A DNA stretch of 7,382 nucleotides from an uncultured Caulobacterales bacterium (GTDB taxonomy: Bacteria; Pseudomonadota; Alphaproteobacteria; Caulobacterales; Caulobacteraceae). Below, in pieces: positions 1 to 5,984 of the stretch. The translations under genes and the position numbers were made by a program. Position 1 is the stretch's first letter. Each line of letters starts with the position of its first letter. The stretch spans positions 1 through 7,382 of the forward strand of contig CAISYT010000050.1 in the NCBI GenBank assembly GCA_903889785.1, written 5' to 3'. The notes below the pieces were generated by a model. It saw nothing but the letters and a program-made list of their open reading frames with translations. It ran no database searches and was not told where the DNA came from.

Positions 1-1
1 G

Positions 2-295
2 AATGTCGAGGTGCTGCACCTGTCTGGCGCGCGCCCCGGCATGATCGCCAGCCTGTTTCAGCGACGCTTTGGCCTGATGGGCGCAGGTGCGGGCTTGTTT
101 GGCGGCACCGCGGCGGCCATGATCGCCTTGGCGGCACGGTTGGCGGGCGGAACAGACGGACTGACTCCCGTTTTGCCGGTTGCCTGGACCGACGCCCTGG
201 TCGCCCTGGTTGCGCCCTTACCGGTTGGTTTGGTGGCGGCCATCGCTGCCCGGCTGGCGGCCCTGGACCTGTTGAGGAGAATGGACGGTACCTGA
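2..295 (+). CDS. ftsX: Cell division protein FtsX, C-terminal fragment
   Basis: This is the 3' end of a gene that begins before the window; 97 codons are visible in an open frame from base 2 to a TGA stop. FtsX is the membrane subunit of the FtsEX ABC-type complex, which links the divisome to activation of cell-wall hydrolases at the septum. The visible start reads NVEVLHLSGARPGMIASLFQ, which matches the cytoplasmic loop before the last transmembrane helices of FtsX (family form 'vieVLhLiGArd.fIa..Fq'). Two hydrophobic helices follow, at about residues 23-48 and 66-87, and the protein ends in a short basic tail (LLRRMDGT). The N-terminal helix and periplasmic domain lie outside the window, and ftsE would be expected further upstream. 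The next gene starts 16 bases after the stop in the same direction, so they are probably co-transcribed. Confidence 0.85.
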   Translation, partial: NVEVLHLSGARPGMIASLFQRRFGLMGAGAGLFGGTAAAMIALAARLAGGTDGLTPVLPVAWTDALVALVAPLPVGLVAAIAARLAALDLLRRMDGT

Positions 296-311
296 CGGCA
301 CCGTTGATCCG

Positions 312-932
312 ATGAAAACTTTAGCGATGTTGTTTCTGGCGGTGACGATCTGGGGTGTGGGCCTGCTGGCCTTCGCCGACCGGGCCGCACGCTCGACGCC
401 GGCCAAGGACCCGCCGCCCGCCGACGCTATCGTGGTGCTGACCGGCGCCTCCACCCTGCGGCTTGAGACGGGGATCCACTTGCTGGAAGATGGCAAAGGC
501 GCGCGTGTGCTGCTGTCCGGCGTCAACCTTGAGGCCACTCGGGCGGATATACAGGGCGTCACCAAGACCGGCCACAGGCTCTACGACTGCTGCGTCGATC
601 TGGGCTTTTCCGCCACAGACACGGTCGGCAATGGACGCGAGACGGCCGCCTGGGCTGACCAACATGGCTATATGAGCCTGATCGTCGTCACAGCCGCCTA
701 TCACATGCCCCGCGCCATGCTGGAGCTGCGCGCCGCCATGCCCGATACCATGCTCATAGCCTATCCCGTCGCCACGGCCTCGCCCGACGCGAAACGCTGG
801 TGGCGGCGCGAGGTCGACGCACGCCGCATGATCCTAGAATACAACAAATACCTGGCCATTCTGGTGCGGGAATCCTTCCTCAACCTGGGTCCCAAACCCA
901 AGCCGGTCGAGGGGTCGCGAACACCCACATGA
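312..932 (+). CDS. YdcF/ElyC/SanA-like DUF218 membrane-anchored protein
   Basis: A 206-residue protein of the DUF218 (YdcF-like) family. Residues 1-22 form a hydrophobic signal anchor, so the domain probably faces the periplasm. The core shows the family pattern: the first strand DAIVVLTG (38-45), an Arg-containing helix (LRLETGIHLLEDG, 49-61), the strand ARVLLSG (64-70), the polar motif ATDTVGNGRETAAWA (101-115), and LIVVTAAYHMPRAMLELR (123-140) with the conserved VTxxxHMPRA signature. E. coli relatives (ElyC, SanA) affect envelope integrity and peptidoglycan precursor metabolism, but the chemistry is unknown; alphaproteobacteria often carry this gene beside ftsX. The ATG is the only sensible start: it lies 16 bases after ftsX, and no in-frame start was found just upstream. 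No strong ribosome site is seen, so coupling to ftsX is likely. The stop overlaps the plsC start by 4 bases (ATGA). Confidence 0.85.
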   Translation: MKTLAMLFLAVTIWGVGLLAFADRAARSTPAKDPPPADAIVVLTGASTLRLETGIHLLEDGKGARVLLSGVNLEATRADIQGVTKTGHRLYDCCVDLGFSATDTVGNGRETAAWADQHGYMSLIVVTAAYHMPRAMLELRAAMPDTMLIAYPVATASPDAKRWWRREVDARRMILEYNKYLAILVRESFLNLGPKPKPVEGSRTPT

Positions 933-1639
933 TGATGCTTCGGTCGGTCTTATTCATCGTGCTATTCAACATAATGTCGGCGCTGTTCTGCGCCTTGATC
1001 ATACCGATGTTCGCCTGCCCAAGCGCTTGGTGCCGCTATGCGTTTAAGGGATGGGGTATGATTGGAACCTATCTGGCGCGCTTGATTTGCGGCATCAAGA
1101 CAGAGGTTCGCGGCCTGGAACACCTGCCGAAAGAGGGTGGCTGCCTGATCGCCGGCAAACATCTGTCGATGTTCGACACCAACGCACCTTTCCTGTTTCT
1201 GCCCGACGTCGCCTTTGTGATGAAGCGCGAACTCGTGTTCGTGCCACTGTTCGGCTGGTGGTGCCTCAAGGGCCAGATGATCGTGGTCGACCGCGACGGG
1301 GGCTCGGCCTCGCTGAAGAAAATGGCCGCCGACGCCCGCGAGCGTCTCGCTGACAACCGCCAGATCGTGATCTTTCCCGAGGGCACCCGCGCCAAAATCG
1401 GCCAGGTCCCCGAGTACAAGCCGGGCGTCGCCCTACTTTACCGCGAACTGGGTGTGCCTTGCTGCCTGATGGCCACCAACTCCGGTGCGCACTGGAAAAA
1501 TAAGAGTGTGCTGAAAAAGCCCGGCACCATTGTGTTCGAATTCCTGCCGCCAATCCCTCCGGGTCTGAAGAGCCGAGACTTCATGGCAACGATGGAAAAT
1601 CGCCTGGAAACCGCCAGCAATCGGCTGATGGGGCTCTAG
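929..1639 (+). CDS. plsC: PlsC-family lysophospholipid acyltransferase (1-acyl-sn-glycerol-3-phosphate acyltransferase)
   Basis: A 236-residue member of the PlsC acyltransferase family, expected to transfer an acyl chain to the sn-2 position of lysophosphatidate to give phosphatidate at the inner membrane. An N-terminal hydrophobic segment (about 5-29) anchors it. Visible motifs: the catalytic HX4D pair H78/D83 in GKHLSMFDTNAPF; block II around MKRELVFVPLFGWW (98-111); block III FPEGTR (149-154) for glycerol-phosphate binding; and block IV GVPCCLMATNSG (175-186). Length is usual for the family (about 240). The start is a run of three ATG codons (929, 932, 935), the first overlapping the TGA of the gene before as ATGA. 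The frame stays open upstream to at least 800, but that part reads through the previous gene and is not expected to be translated. An acyltransferase for another lipid, such as lyso-ornithine lipid (OlsA-like), cannot be excluded. Confidence 0.88.
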   Translation: MMMLRSVLFIVLFNIMSALFCALIIPMFACPSAWCRYAFKGWGMIGTYLARLICGIKTEVRGLEHLPKEGGCLIAGKHLSMFDTNAPFLFLPDVAFVMKRELVFVPLFGWWCLKGQMIVVDRDGGSASLKKMAADARERLADNRQIVIFPEGTRAKIGQVPEYKPGVALLYRELGVPCCLMATNSGAHWKNKSVLKKPGTIVFEFLPPIPPGLKSRDFMATMENRLETASNRLMGL

Positions 1640-1643
1640 CGCC

Positions 1644-2177
1644 TCAATTTTCAAGGCCCTGCACACGGGCCAGTAGGGTCTCCATACCGTCGTCGCGCAA
1701 GCCCCTGGCCTGCAAATGCGCCACCAGATCGCTCAGATAGTCGATATTGCGCCCAGACAGCCCCTTGGCCCCGGCGATCAATCCAGCCTGCTGATCCAGG
1801 GTAAGATCCCCCGCCCACTGTGGGTGGGCCCGGTCGGAGATAAAGGTCAGGACTTCCACCCGCCGCCCTGTGGCGAGGCGCGCCATACTGCGGGTCTCAA
1901 CATAGGACTCGGTAGGCTGCTCGCGCTCGCGCAGATAGGCATAGGTCTCCGCCCATTTTGAGGCGGCGATGCAATAGGCCGTGCCGCGCACGCTTCCACC
2001 GGGCGCTAGCCCGAGCACCAGTCCCGGCCGCTGCGGCGTGCCGCGGTGGTGGACCGAATAGATGCAGAAAGCGCGCCGGCGGCCATGGAGCGTAGCGGCG
2101 CATCGTTCTAGATAGTCGAAGCCCGGCCGCCACATCAGCGAACCGTAGCCGAACACCCATTGCTCGCCGTCGCGCAC
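1644..2177 (-). CDS. ChaC-like glutathione-specific gamma-glutamylcyclotransferase
   Basis: A protein of 177 residues when started at the GTG at 2177. ChaC-type gamma-glutamylcyclotransferases split glutathione into 5-oxoproline and Cys-Gly in the cytoplasm. The protein opens with the family signature WVFGYGSLMWRPGF (7-20), whose YGSL loop binds the gamma-glutamyl group. The putative catalytic glutamate is E86 in YLREREQ, aligned by eye with the REK motif of eukaryotic ChaC enzymes. GTAYCIA (65-71) and the C-terminal GLSGRNIDYLSDLV (139-152) are also typical. The frame can be extended to a TTG at 2225, but that would overlap the divergent gene. The 2177 GTG places the YGSL motif at the usual distance from the N terminus and has an AGGAG sequence 11 bases upstream. 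Its stop lies 4 bases from the plsC stop, tail to tail. Confidence 0.87.
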   Translation of the reverse strand: MRDGEQWVFGYGSLMWRPGFDYLERCAATLHGRRRAFCIYSVHHRGTPQRPGLVLGLAPGGSVRGTAYCIAASKWAETYAYLREREQPTESYVETRSMARLATGRRVEVLTFISDRAHPQWAGDLTLDQQAGLIAGAKGLSGRNIDYLSDLVAHLQARGLRDDGMETLLARVQGLEN

Positions 2178-2207
2178 GCCTGATTCCACTCCTACGGTAC
2201 TCCAAAC

Positions 2208-3239
2208 ATGAGCCTGCCCGACCAAGACCCGCCGCGTAAATACAATCGCTGGTTTCTCTATTCGGTCTGGATTGCCTTTGCCCTAGCCCTCGTCGGCTGG
2301 AGCGGTGCCTGGATTGTGCTGCGTAGCCAAAGCTTAGCCAAGATCGACAGCGCGGCTCAGAGCGCCCGCGACGCCGGCTGGCGCGTGGAATGGCAAGGTC
2401 GGCATCTGGTCGGTTTTCCATTTCGGCTGGAACTGGTACTGGATGCCCTCACCCTAAACGATCCGTCGGGCTGGGGCATCGAGACCGCGCAGCTCCGCGC
2501 CGAGGCCTATGCCTATTCCCCGGGGCGAGCCATCGCCTATGCGCCCAATGGCCTCACCCTGCTGCGGCCCGGCAAGCCGCCCATGACCATCGGCGGTACG
2601 GCGCTGCGCGCCGGGATCAACACAACGGGCGCAGGGGTGCCCAACCTGTCGGTCCAGGGCCAGAGCCTGACCTTCACCAACCCGACTGGGGCGACGCCGC
2701 CGGCCTTCACCCGCGCCTCCAAACTCGGAATTTTCATGCGGCCCGGCCCCCAAGATCAGGGCGAGCTCGTTTTCCAACTCGATGGTGCTGTAGCCGATCC
2801 CACCCTGTGGTTGGGGCGCGCATCCCAAGGCAAGCCGGTCAATGCTGTCTTCGACGGGGCGTTCAACAAGGCCTCCGCCTTCCAGGGCCGCAACTGGGCC
2901 CAGATGGTGCGCGCCTGGACCGCTGCCAGAGGGCAAATAGCTGTGCGTAAGGTCCAGCTCACCGCAGGGGATGCGGCGCTCAACGCCGCCAATGGCATGC
3001 TGAGCGTGGGCGATGATGGACGTCTGCGTGGCACCCTGAACGCCGAGCTGACCCAGGGGCCCCGAGCCTTGGCGGCGCTTGGCGGTGAGGATATTTCCCC
3101 GACGGCAGCGGCCGCAGCGGCCACCGTTGCCAAGGCCCGCCAGGGCGATACCCCTCTGGCCCGCGCCGCCATCACCTTTGAGGCCGGTCAGACCACCCTG
3201 GGGCCTGTCGCCCTGGGTCTAGCGCCACGGGTGTTCTAA
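2208..3239 (+). CDS. DUF2125 family membrane-anchored protein, function unknown
   Basis: A 343-residue protein that I assign to DUF2125, a family found mostly in alphaproteobacteria and with no established function. A short basic N terminus leads into one hydrophobic helix (about 15-37), so the rest is probably periplasmic and membrane-tethered. Just after it comes W-R-V-E-W-Q-G (58-64) and GFPFRLELVLDALTL (69-83), the family's hallmark 'GyPFR' segment, followed by beta-rich repeats (PNGLTLLRPG, LSVQGQSLTF) that resemble AsmA-type barrel proteins; that likeness is only by eye. Near the end is an alanine-rich stretch (299-310), then AITFEAGQTTLGPVALGLAP, the usual DUF2125 ending, so the protein is complete. 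The ATG start has no clear ribosome site. It lies 30 bases from the divergent chaC-like start. The genome neighbourhood (plsC, ftsX) is compatible with an envelope role. Confidence 0.8.
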   Translation: MSLPDQDPPRKYNRWFLYSVWIAFALALVGWSGAWIVLRSQSLAKIDSAAQSARDAGWRVEWQGRHLVGFPFRLELVLDALTLNDPSGWGIETAQLRAEAYAYSPGRAIAYAPNGLTLLRPGKPPMTIGGTALRAGINTTGAGVPNLSVQGQSLTFTNPTGATPPAFTRASKLGIFMRPGPQDQGELVFQLDGAVADPTLWLGRASQGKPVNAVFDGAFNKASAFQGRNWAQMVRAWTAARGQIAVRKVQLTAGDAALNAANGMLSVGDDGRLRGTLNAELTQGPRALAALGGEDISPTAAAAAATVAKARQGDTPLARAAITFEAGQTTLGPVALGLAPRVF

Positions 3240-3242
3240 ACC

Positions 3243-3270
3243 TTGCCTCTTGAGCGCGCGCGGCTATGGT
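3243..3270 (+). promoter_or_regulatory. Candidate sigma-70-type promoter for the chorismate mutase-hisC operon
   Basis: In the 61-base gap after the DUF2125 gene there is TTGCCT (3243-3248), a 16-base spacer, and TATGGT (3265-3270), then CCGCG where transcription would begin. The form TTGnnn-N16/17-TATnnT followed by a GC-rich start region is usual in alphaproteobacteria. It sits about 30 bases upstream of the chorismate mutase ATG, allowing a short leader that contains the ribosome site. This is a pattern match only, with the -35 element matching at three of six positions. No attenuator or leader peptide is visible in the short leader. Confidence 0.4.
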
Positions 3271-3283
3271 CCGCGGCTCTAGT

Positions 3284-3289
3284 GAGGGG
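3284..3289 (+). promoter_or_regulatory. Ribosome binding site GAGGGG before the chorismate mutase
   Basis: GAGGGG lies 11 bases upstream of the ATG at 3301. It is one of the clearer Shine-Dalgarno-like sites in this window and supports the chosen start, which places the first chorismate mutase helix at residue 11. Confidence 0.5.
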
Positions 3290-3300
3290 AAATCTGGGCG

Positions 3301-4110
3301 ATGCCCGCAGACAGCGCCGACAAGACCGTTTCGCTGGAAGACATCCGATGGCGTATCGACGCGATCGACGCTGACATCCTGCGCCTGGTCGACGAGCGCA
3401 CCGGCCTCGCCAGCCAGGTTGCCAATGCCAAACGCGACGGCATCGCCCCCGGAGAGCCTCTGCTATTCGGCCTGCGCCCCGCCCGCGAGGCGGAGGTGCT
3501 GCGCTCCCTGCTGGGTCAATCCCATGACAATACCTCCGACGCCCTGATCGTACGCCTTTGGCGCGACTTGATGGGCGATAACCTAACCCGCCAGGGTGGT
3601 TTCCGCATTGCCATGGTCACAGGCCGCGATCCGGCCCGCACCATGGAACTGACCCGGCTACGCTTTGGCGGTGCGCCGCAAATCATGCACTATGACACCC
3701 CGGCGACCGCCGTGGCCGCCGCCCGTACCAGCGGCACTGTTGCGGTGCTCCCGCTATCAGAGCCAGGCGGCTGGGCGCGGCTATTGGCCGAGCCGAAAGT
3801 GCGCGTATTCGCTTCTCTCCCCTGTATGGCGTCGCTGGGTCCGCACTATGCCCTTGCGGCCGCCATGGTCGATATCGAGCCCACCGGTGCGGACGAGACC
3901 TTCTGGGTTACCGACGCGGGCGGGAGCGCCGCCGCGATTGAAGCGGGCCTGGGGGCTGATGGTGTGGCCGCTTCCCTGCTGGCCGAGGGCGGGGGCCTGC
4001 GCCTGTTCGCCCTGGCCGGTTTCTACCAAGAAGGCGACGACCGCCTGATGCGGGCACCGGGCACGCTCACGGGGGTGATCGGCGCGGCTGCAGCCCCGCT
4101 GGACCTCTAG
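3301..4110 (+). CDS. Chorismate mutase (AroQ type) with a degenerate prephenate-dehydratase/ACT-like C-terminal region
   Basis: A 269-residue protein. Residues 11-95 are an AroQ-class helical chorismate mutase, converting chorismate to prephenate: IRWRIDAIDADILRLVDERTGLASQVANAKR (conserved R18, D20, D24, E32-R33, K44) and LRPAREAEVL (58-67), then LIVRLWRDLM (82-91). The remaining 175 residues resemble, by eye, a shortened PheA tail: RIAMVTG (102-108), then YDTPATAVAAARTSGTVAVLPLSE (131-154), like the first dehydratase lobe; DETFWV (198-203) at the place of the catalytic TRF strand; and LRLFALAGFYQEGDDRL...GVIGAAAAPL (233-267), like the end of an ACT domain (fFvdfeGh.eDpr..lGsyp). The second dehydratase lobe seems absent and TRF reads ETF, so I do not expect dehydratase activity. 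Alphaproteobacterial chorismate mutases with such a tail are, from memory, a recurring family. hisC follows after 2 bases. Confidence 0.85.
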   Translation: MPADSADKTVSLEDIRWRIDAIDADILRLVDERTGLASQVANAKRDGIAPGEPLLFGLRPAREAEVLRSLLGQSHDNTSDALIVRLWRDLMGDNLTRQGGFRIAMVTGRDPARTMELTRLRFGGAPQIMHYDTPATAVAAARTSGTVAVLPLSEPGGWARLLAEPKVRVFASLPCMASLGPHYALAAAMVDIEPTGADETFWVTDAGGSAAAIEAGLGADGVAASLLAEGGGLRLFALAGFYQEGDDRLMRAPGTLTGVIGAAAAPLDL

Positions 4111-4112
4111 AC

Positions 4113-5204
4113 GTGACAGACGTTCCCCAGCCCAAACCCGGTATTCTGGATATCGCCCACTATGTGCCCGGCAAGGCCAAGGCACCGGGGATCGAGAATC
4201 CGATCAAGATGTCGGCCAACGAGAACCCGCTTGGGGCAAGTCCTCGGGCCACAGAAGCCTTTGCCGCGGCAGCGCAGCGCCTCTCGATCTACCCAGACGG
4301 CTCGGCTGGTGCCCTACGCTCGGCCATCGTCAAAAGCTACGACCTGGAACCTGAGCGCCTGACCTTTGGCTGTGGTTCGGACGAGGTTTTCGAAGACCTC
4401 TGCCAAGTCTTCCTCGAAGCCGGCGATAACATCATCCAGGGCCAGTTCGGCTTCGCCGCCTACGCCATTTTCGCCCGCTCCTGCGAGGCCGACGTGCGCT
4501 TCGCCCCGATGCCGGACATGCACCTGACGGCCGAGGCGGTTTTGAGCCAGGTCGATGAACGCACCCGAATCGTCTTTCTCGACAATCCCTGCAACCCGAC
4601 GGGAACGATCATGCCGTTCTCAGAGGTGCGGCGGCTGCATGAGCGCCTGCCCGGCCGCGTGGTGCTCGTGCTCGACGGGGCCTACGGCGAATTCGTCGAT
4701 GCTAGTGACTATGACCAAGGGTTCGACCTCGCCCGCGGTGCCGACAACATTGTTGTCACCAAGACCTTCTCCAAGCTGGGCCTCGCTTCGGCCCGTGTCG
4801 GCTGGGGCTACGCGCCCGCCGCGATTATCGGGGCGCTGGAACGCATACGCCAACCGTTCAACCTGACCATCGGCGGCATGGAAGCGGCCATAGCCCAGCT
4901 CGCGGATCGCGATTTCATCGACCGCTCGGTCGCTCTGGTCACACAGTGGCGCCCATGGCTGGCGCAGCAGCTTGGCGGACTTGGGCTGGAGGTTTTCCCG
5001 AGTCAGGCCAATTTCGTGCTGGCGCGCTTCCCGAATAAACCCGGACGGACCGCCGCCGAGGCCGAGGCCTGGCTCGCGGCGCGCGGCGTGCTTGTGCGCC
5101 ATGTGGCAAACTACTGCCTGCCGGACTGCCTGCGCATCAGCATTGGACTGGAAGACCATAACCGCGTGGTGGTCGAACGGCTGCGCGAGTTCCTGGCGGC
5201 CTAG
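4113..5204 (+). CDS. hisC: Histidinol-phosphate aminotransferase family (HisC), possibly also aromatic aminotransferase
   Basis: A 363-residue PLP-dependent, fold type I aminotransferase of the HisC family. The reference reaction is imidazole-acetol phosphate plus glutamate to histidinol phosphate plus 2-oxoglutarate; members near tyrA/aro genes often accept aromatic or prephenate-type substrates. Motifs: SANENPLGASPRA (34-46), Y60-P-D-G for the partner-subunit PLP contact, GCGSDEVFEDL (86-96), DNPCNPTGT (157-165), LDGAYGEF (187-194), the PLP lysine K221 in TKTFSKLGLASARVGWGY, with R228 for phosphate, and R341 in LRISIG for the substrate. Length is normal. The GTG start lies 2 bases after the chorismate mutase stop and lacks a strong ribosome site, suggesting translational coupling. 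One residue seems missing just after K221 relative to the common TFSKxYGLAGLR form. The stop overlaps the stop of the convergent tyrA. The in vivo substrate cannot be decided from sequence. Confidence 0.9.
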   Translation: MTDVPQPKPGILDIAHYVPGKAKAPGIENPIKMSANENPLGASPRATEAFAAAAQRLSIYPDGSAGALRSAIVKSYDLEPERLTFGCGSDEVFEDLCQVFLEAGDNIIQGQFGFAAYAIFARSCEADVRFAPMPDMHLTAEAVLSQVDERTRIVFLDNPCNPTGTIMPFSEVRRLHERLPGRVVLVLDGAYGEFVDASDYDQGFDLARGADNIVVTKTFSKLGLASARVGWGYAPAAIIGALERIRQPFNLTIGGMEAAIAQLADRDFIDRSVALVTQWRPWLAQQLGGLGLEVFPSQANFVLARFPNKPGRTAAEAEAWLAARGVLVRHVANYCLPDCLRISIGLEDHNRVVVERLREFLAA

Positions 5205-5938
5205 GCTTTCGCCGGCTTGACCTGATCGAGCAGTCCCCGCGCTTGGAAGACGAAGGACTCCGCAATCTCAGCGGCGAATGGGTTTTGGGTCTGGATCGCC
5301 GCGAAAAGCTCGAAGCTGTCGCCGCCAACCAGCGAGCAGAGTTCCAGCAGATGCTGGTAAGACGGGGTCTTCATCTGCTCGTCGGGAATGTCGAGATTGA
5401 CCAGTGATCGCCCGATCAGGTGGGTCAAGGCCTGGACATAGGCCATCTCCCGGTCGTGGGCTTCCGGCGTGGTGACATTGACCGTCAAGCCAAGCGAGCG
5501 GCCAAATTGTGCCACACAATCGAACCGGTCGCCTCGGATGGGGCAGACCACTAGCCGCAGGCCAGCCAAGCCAGTCTTGGCGCTCTGTGGGCCAAACAGC
5601 GGGTGTGTGGCAACGATGTCGACCCCCTCGGGCAGGATCTCCAGCATCCACTGGCTAGGCAAAACCTTCACCGAGCCAACGTCGATGACCAGGGCACCGG
5701 CTTGCAGATGCGATGCAATCTGTTCGAACACCGCCCGCATCGCCATCACCGGCACGGCAACGACAACAATCTCGCACTTTGCGACCTGTTCGACCGTTCC
5801 GAAGGCCAAGCTAAGGGCGCACGCCGTCGCTTCCGCACGCGGTGCGGCATCAGCGACAATCACGTCGTAGTGGGGTTTCAGGTGAAGCGCAGCCAACTGG
5901 CCGAACTGCCCAAATCCGATCAGGCCCAAGGTCTTCAT
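5201..5938 (-). CDS. TyrA-family dehydrogenase (prephenate/arogenate dehydrogenase), short plant-like form
   Basis: A 245-residue NAD(P)-dependent dehydrogenase that makes 4-hydroxyphenylpyruvate from prephenate or tyrosine from arogenate. The N-terminal Rossmann fold has GFGQFG (8-13) and D30 at the end of the second strand, which favours NAD over NADP. Then come VIDVGSVKVLP (84-94), THPLFGPQSAKTGLAGL (111-127), EAHDREMAYVQALTHLIGR (159-177) with catalytic-type H173, and SYQHLLELCSLVGGDSFELFAAIQTQNPFA (193-222). This pattern resembles plant arogenate dehydrogenases more than E. coli TyrA. The Asp in GGDSF (D207) is 34 residues after H173, as is the specificity-deciding residue 222 after His188 in the plant enzymes; Asp there indicates arogenate. 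No chorismate mutase or ACT domain is fused. It lies 46 bases after the arsR-like gene in the same direction and has no clear ribosome site. Confidence 0.88.
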   Translation of the reverse strand: MKTLGLIGFGQFGQLAALHLKPHYDVIVADAAPRAEATACALSLAFGTVEQVAKCEIVVVAVPVMAMRAVFEQIASHLQAGALVIDVGSVKVLPSQWMLEILPEGVDIVATHPLFGPQSAKTGLAGLRLVVCPIRGDRFDCVAQFGRSLGLTVNVTTPEAHDREMAYVQALTHLIGRSLVNLDIPDEQMKTPSYQHLLELCSLVGGDSFELFAAIQTQNPFAAEIAESFVFQARGLLDQVKPAKA

Positions 5939-5984
5939 CGCTGCGGCTTAACCTGAGGGGCCCGGCGGTGCAAATGGCCGGTAC

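Noticed and set aside
800..928. Upstream extension of plsC to an ATG at 800
   Set aside because: It lies inside the YdcF-like gene in another frame and adds 43 polar residues before the expected N-terminal membrane helix.
2178..2225. N-terminal extension of the ChaC-like protein to a TTG
   Set aside because: It would overlap the divergent DUF2125 start by 18 bases, and adds 16 residues not usual in the family; the GTG at 2177 with AGGAG upstream fits better.
1897..2421. Open frame of 174 codons on the minus strand spanning the chaC-like start and DUF2125
   Set aside because: It is a shifted-frame shadow of two recognised genes, with an Arg/Ala-rich composition typical of out-of-frame GC-rich translation.
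3250..3270. Alternative promoter TTGAGC with TATGGT
   Set aside because: The spacer would be only 9 bases, too short for a sigma-70 promoter; TTGCCT with a 16-base spacer is preferred.
4620..5159. Long antisense open frame over hisC (179 codons)
   Set aside because: It is fully covered by the well-supported hisC, has no recognisable domain, and such frames are common in GC-rich DNA.
5469..5870. Plus-strand open frame of 133 codons over tyrA
   Set aside because: It is antisense to a clear TyrA dehydrogenase and shows no domain of its own.
5962..5981. CCGGC...GCCGG inverted repeat between arsR and tyrA as a terminator
   Set aside because: The stem is only 5 pairs with a 10-base loop and no T-tract on either strand; expected by chance in this composition.
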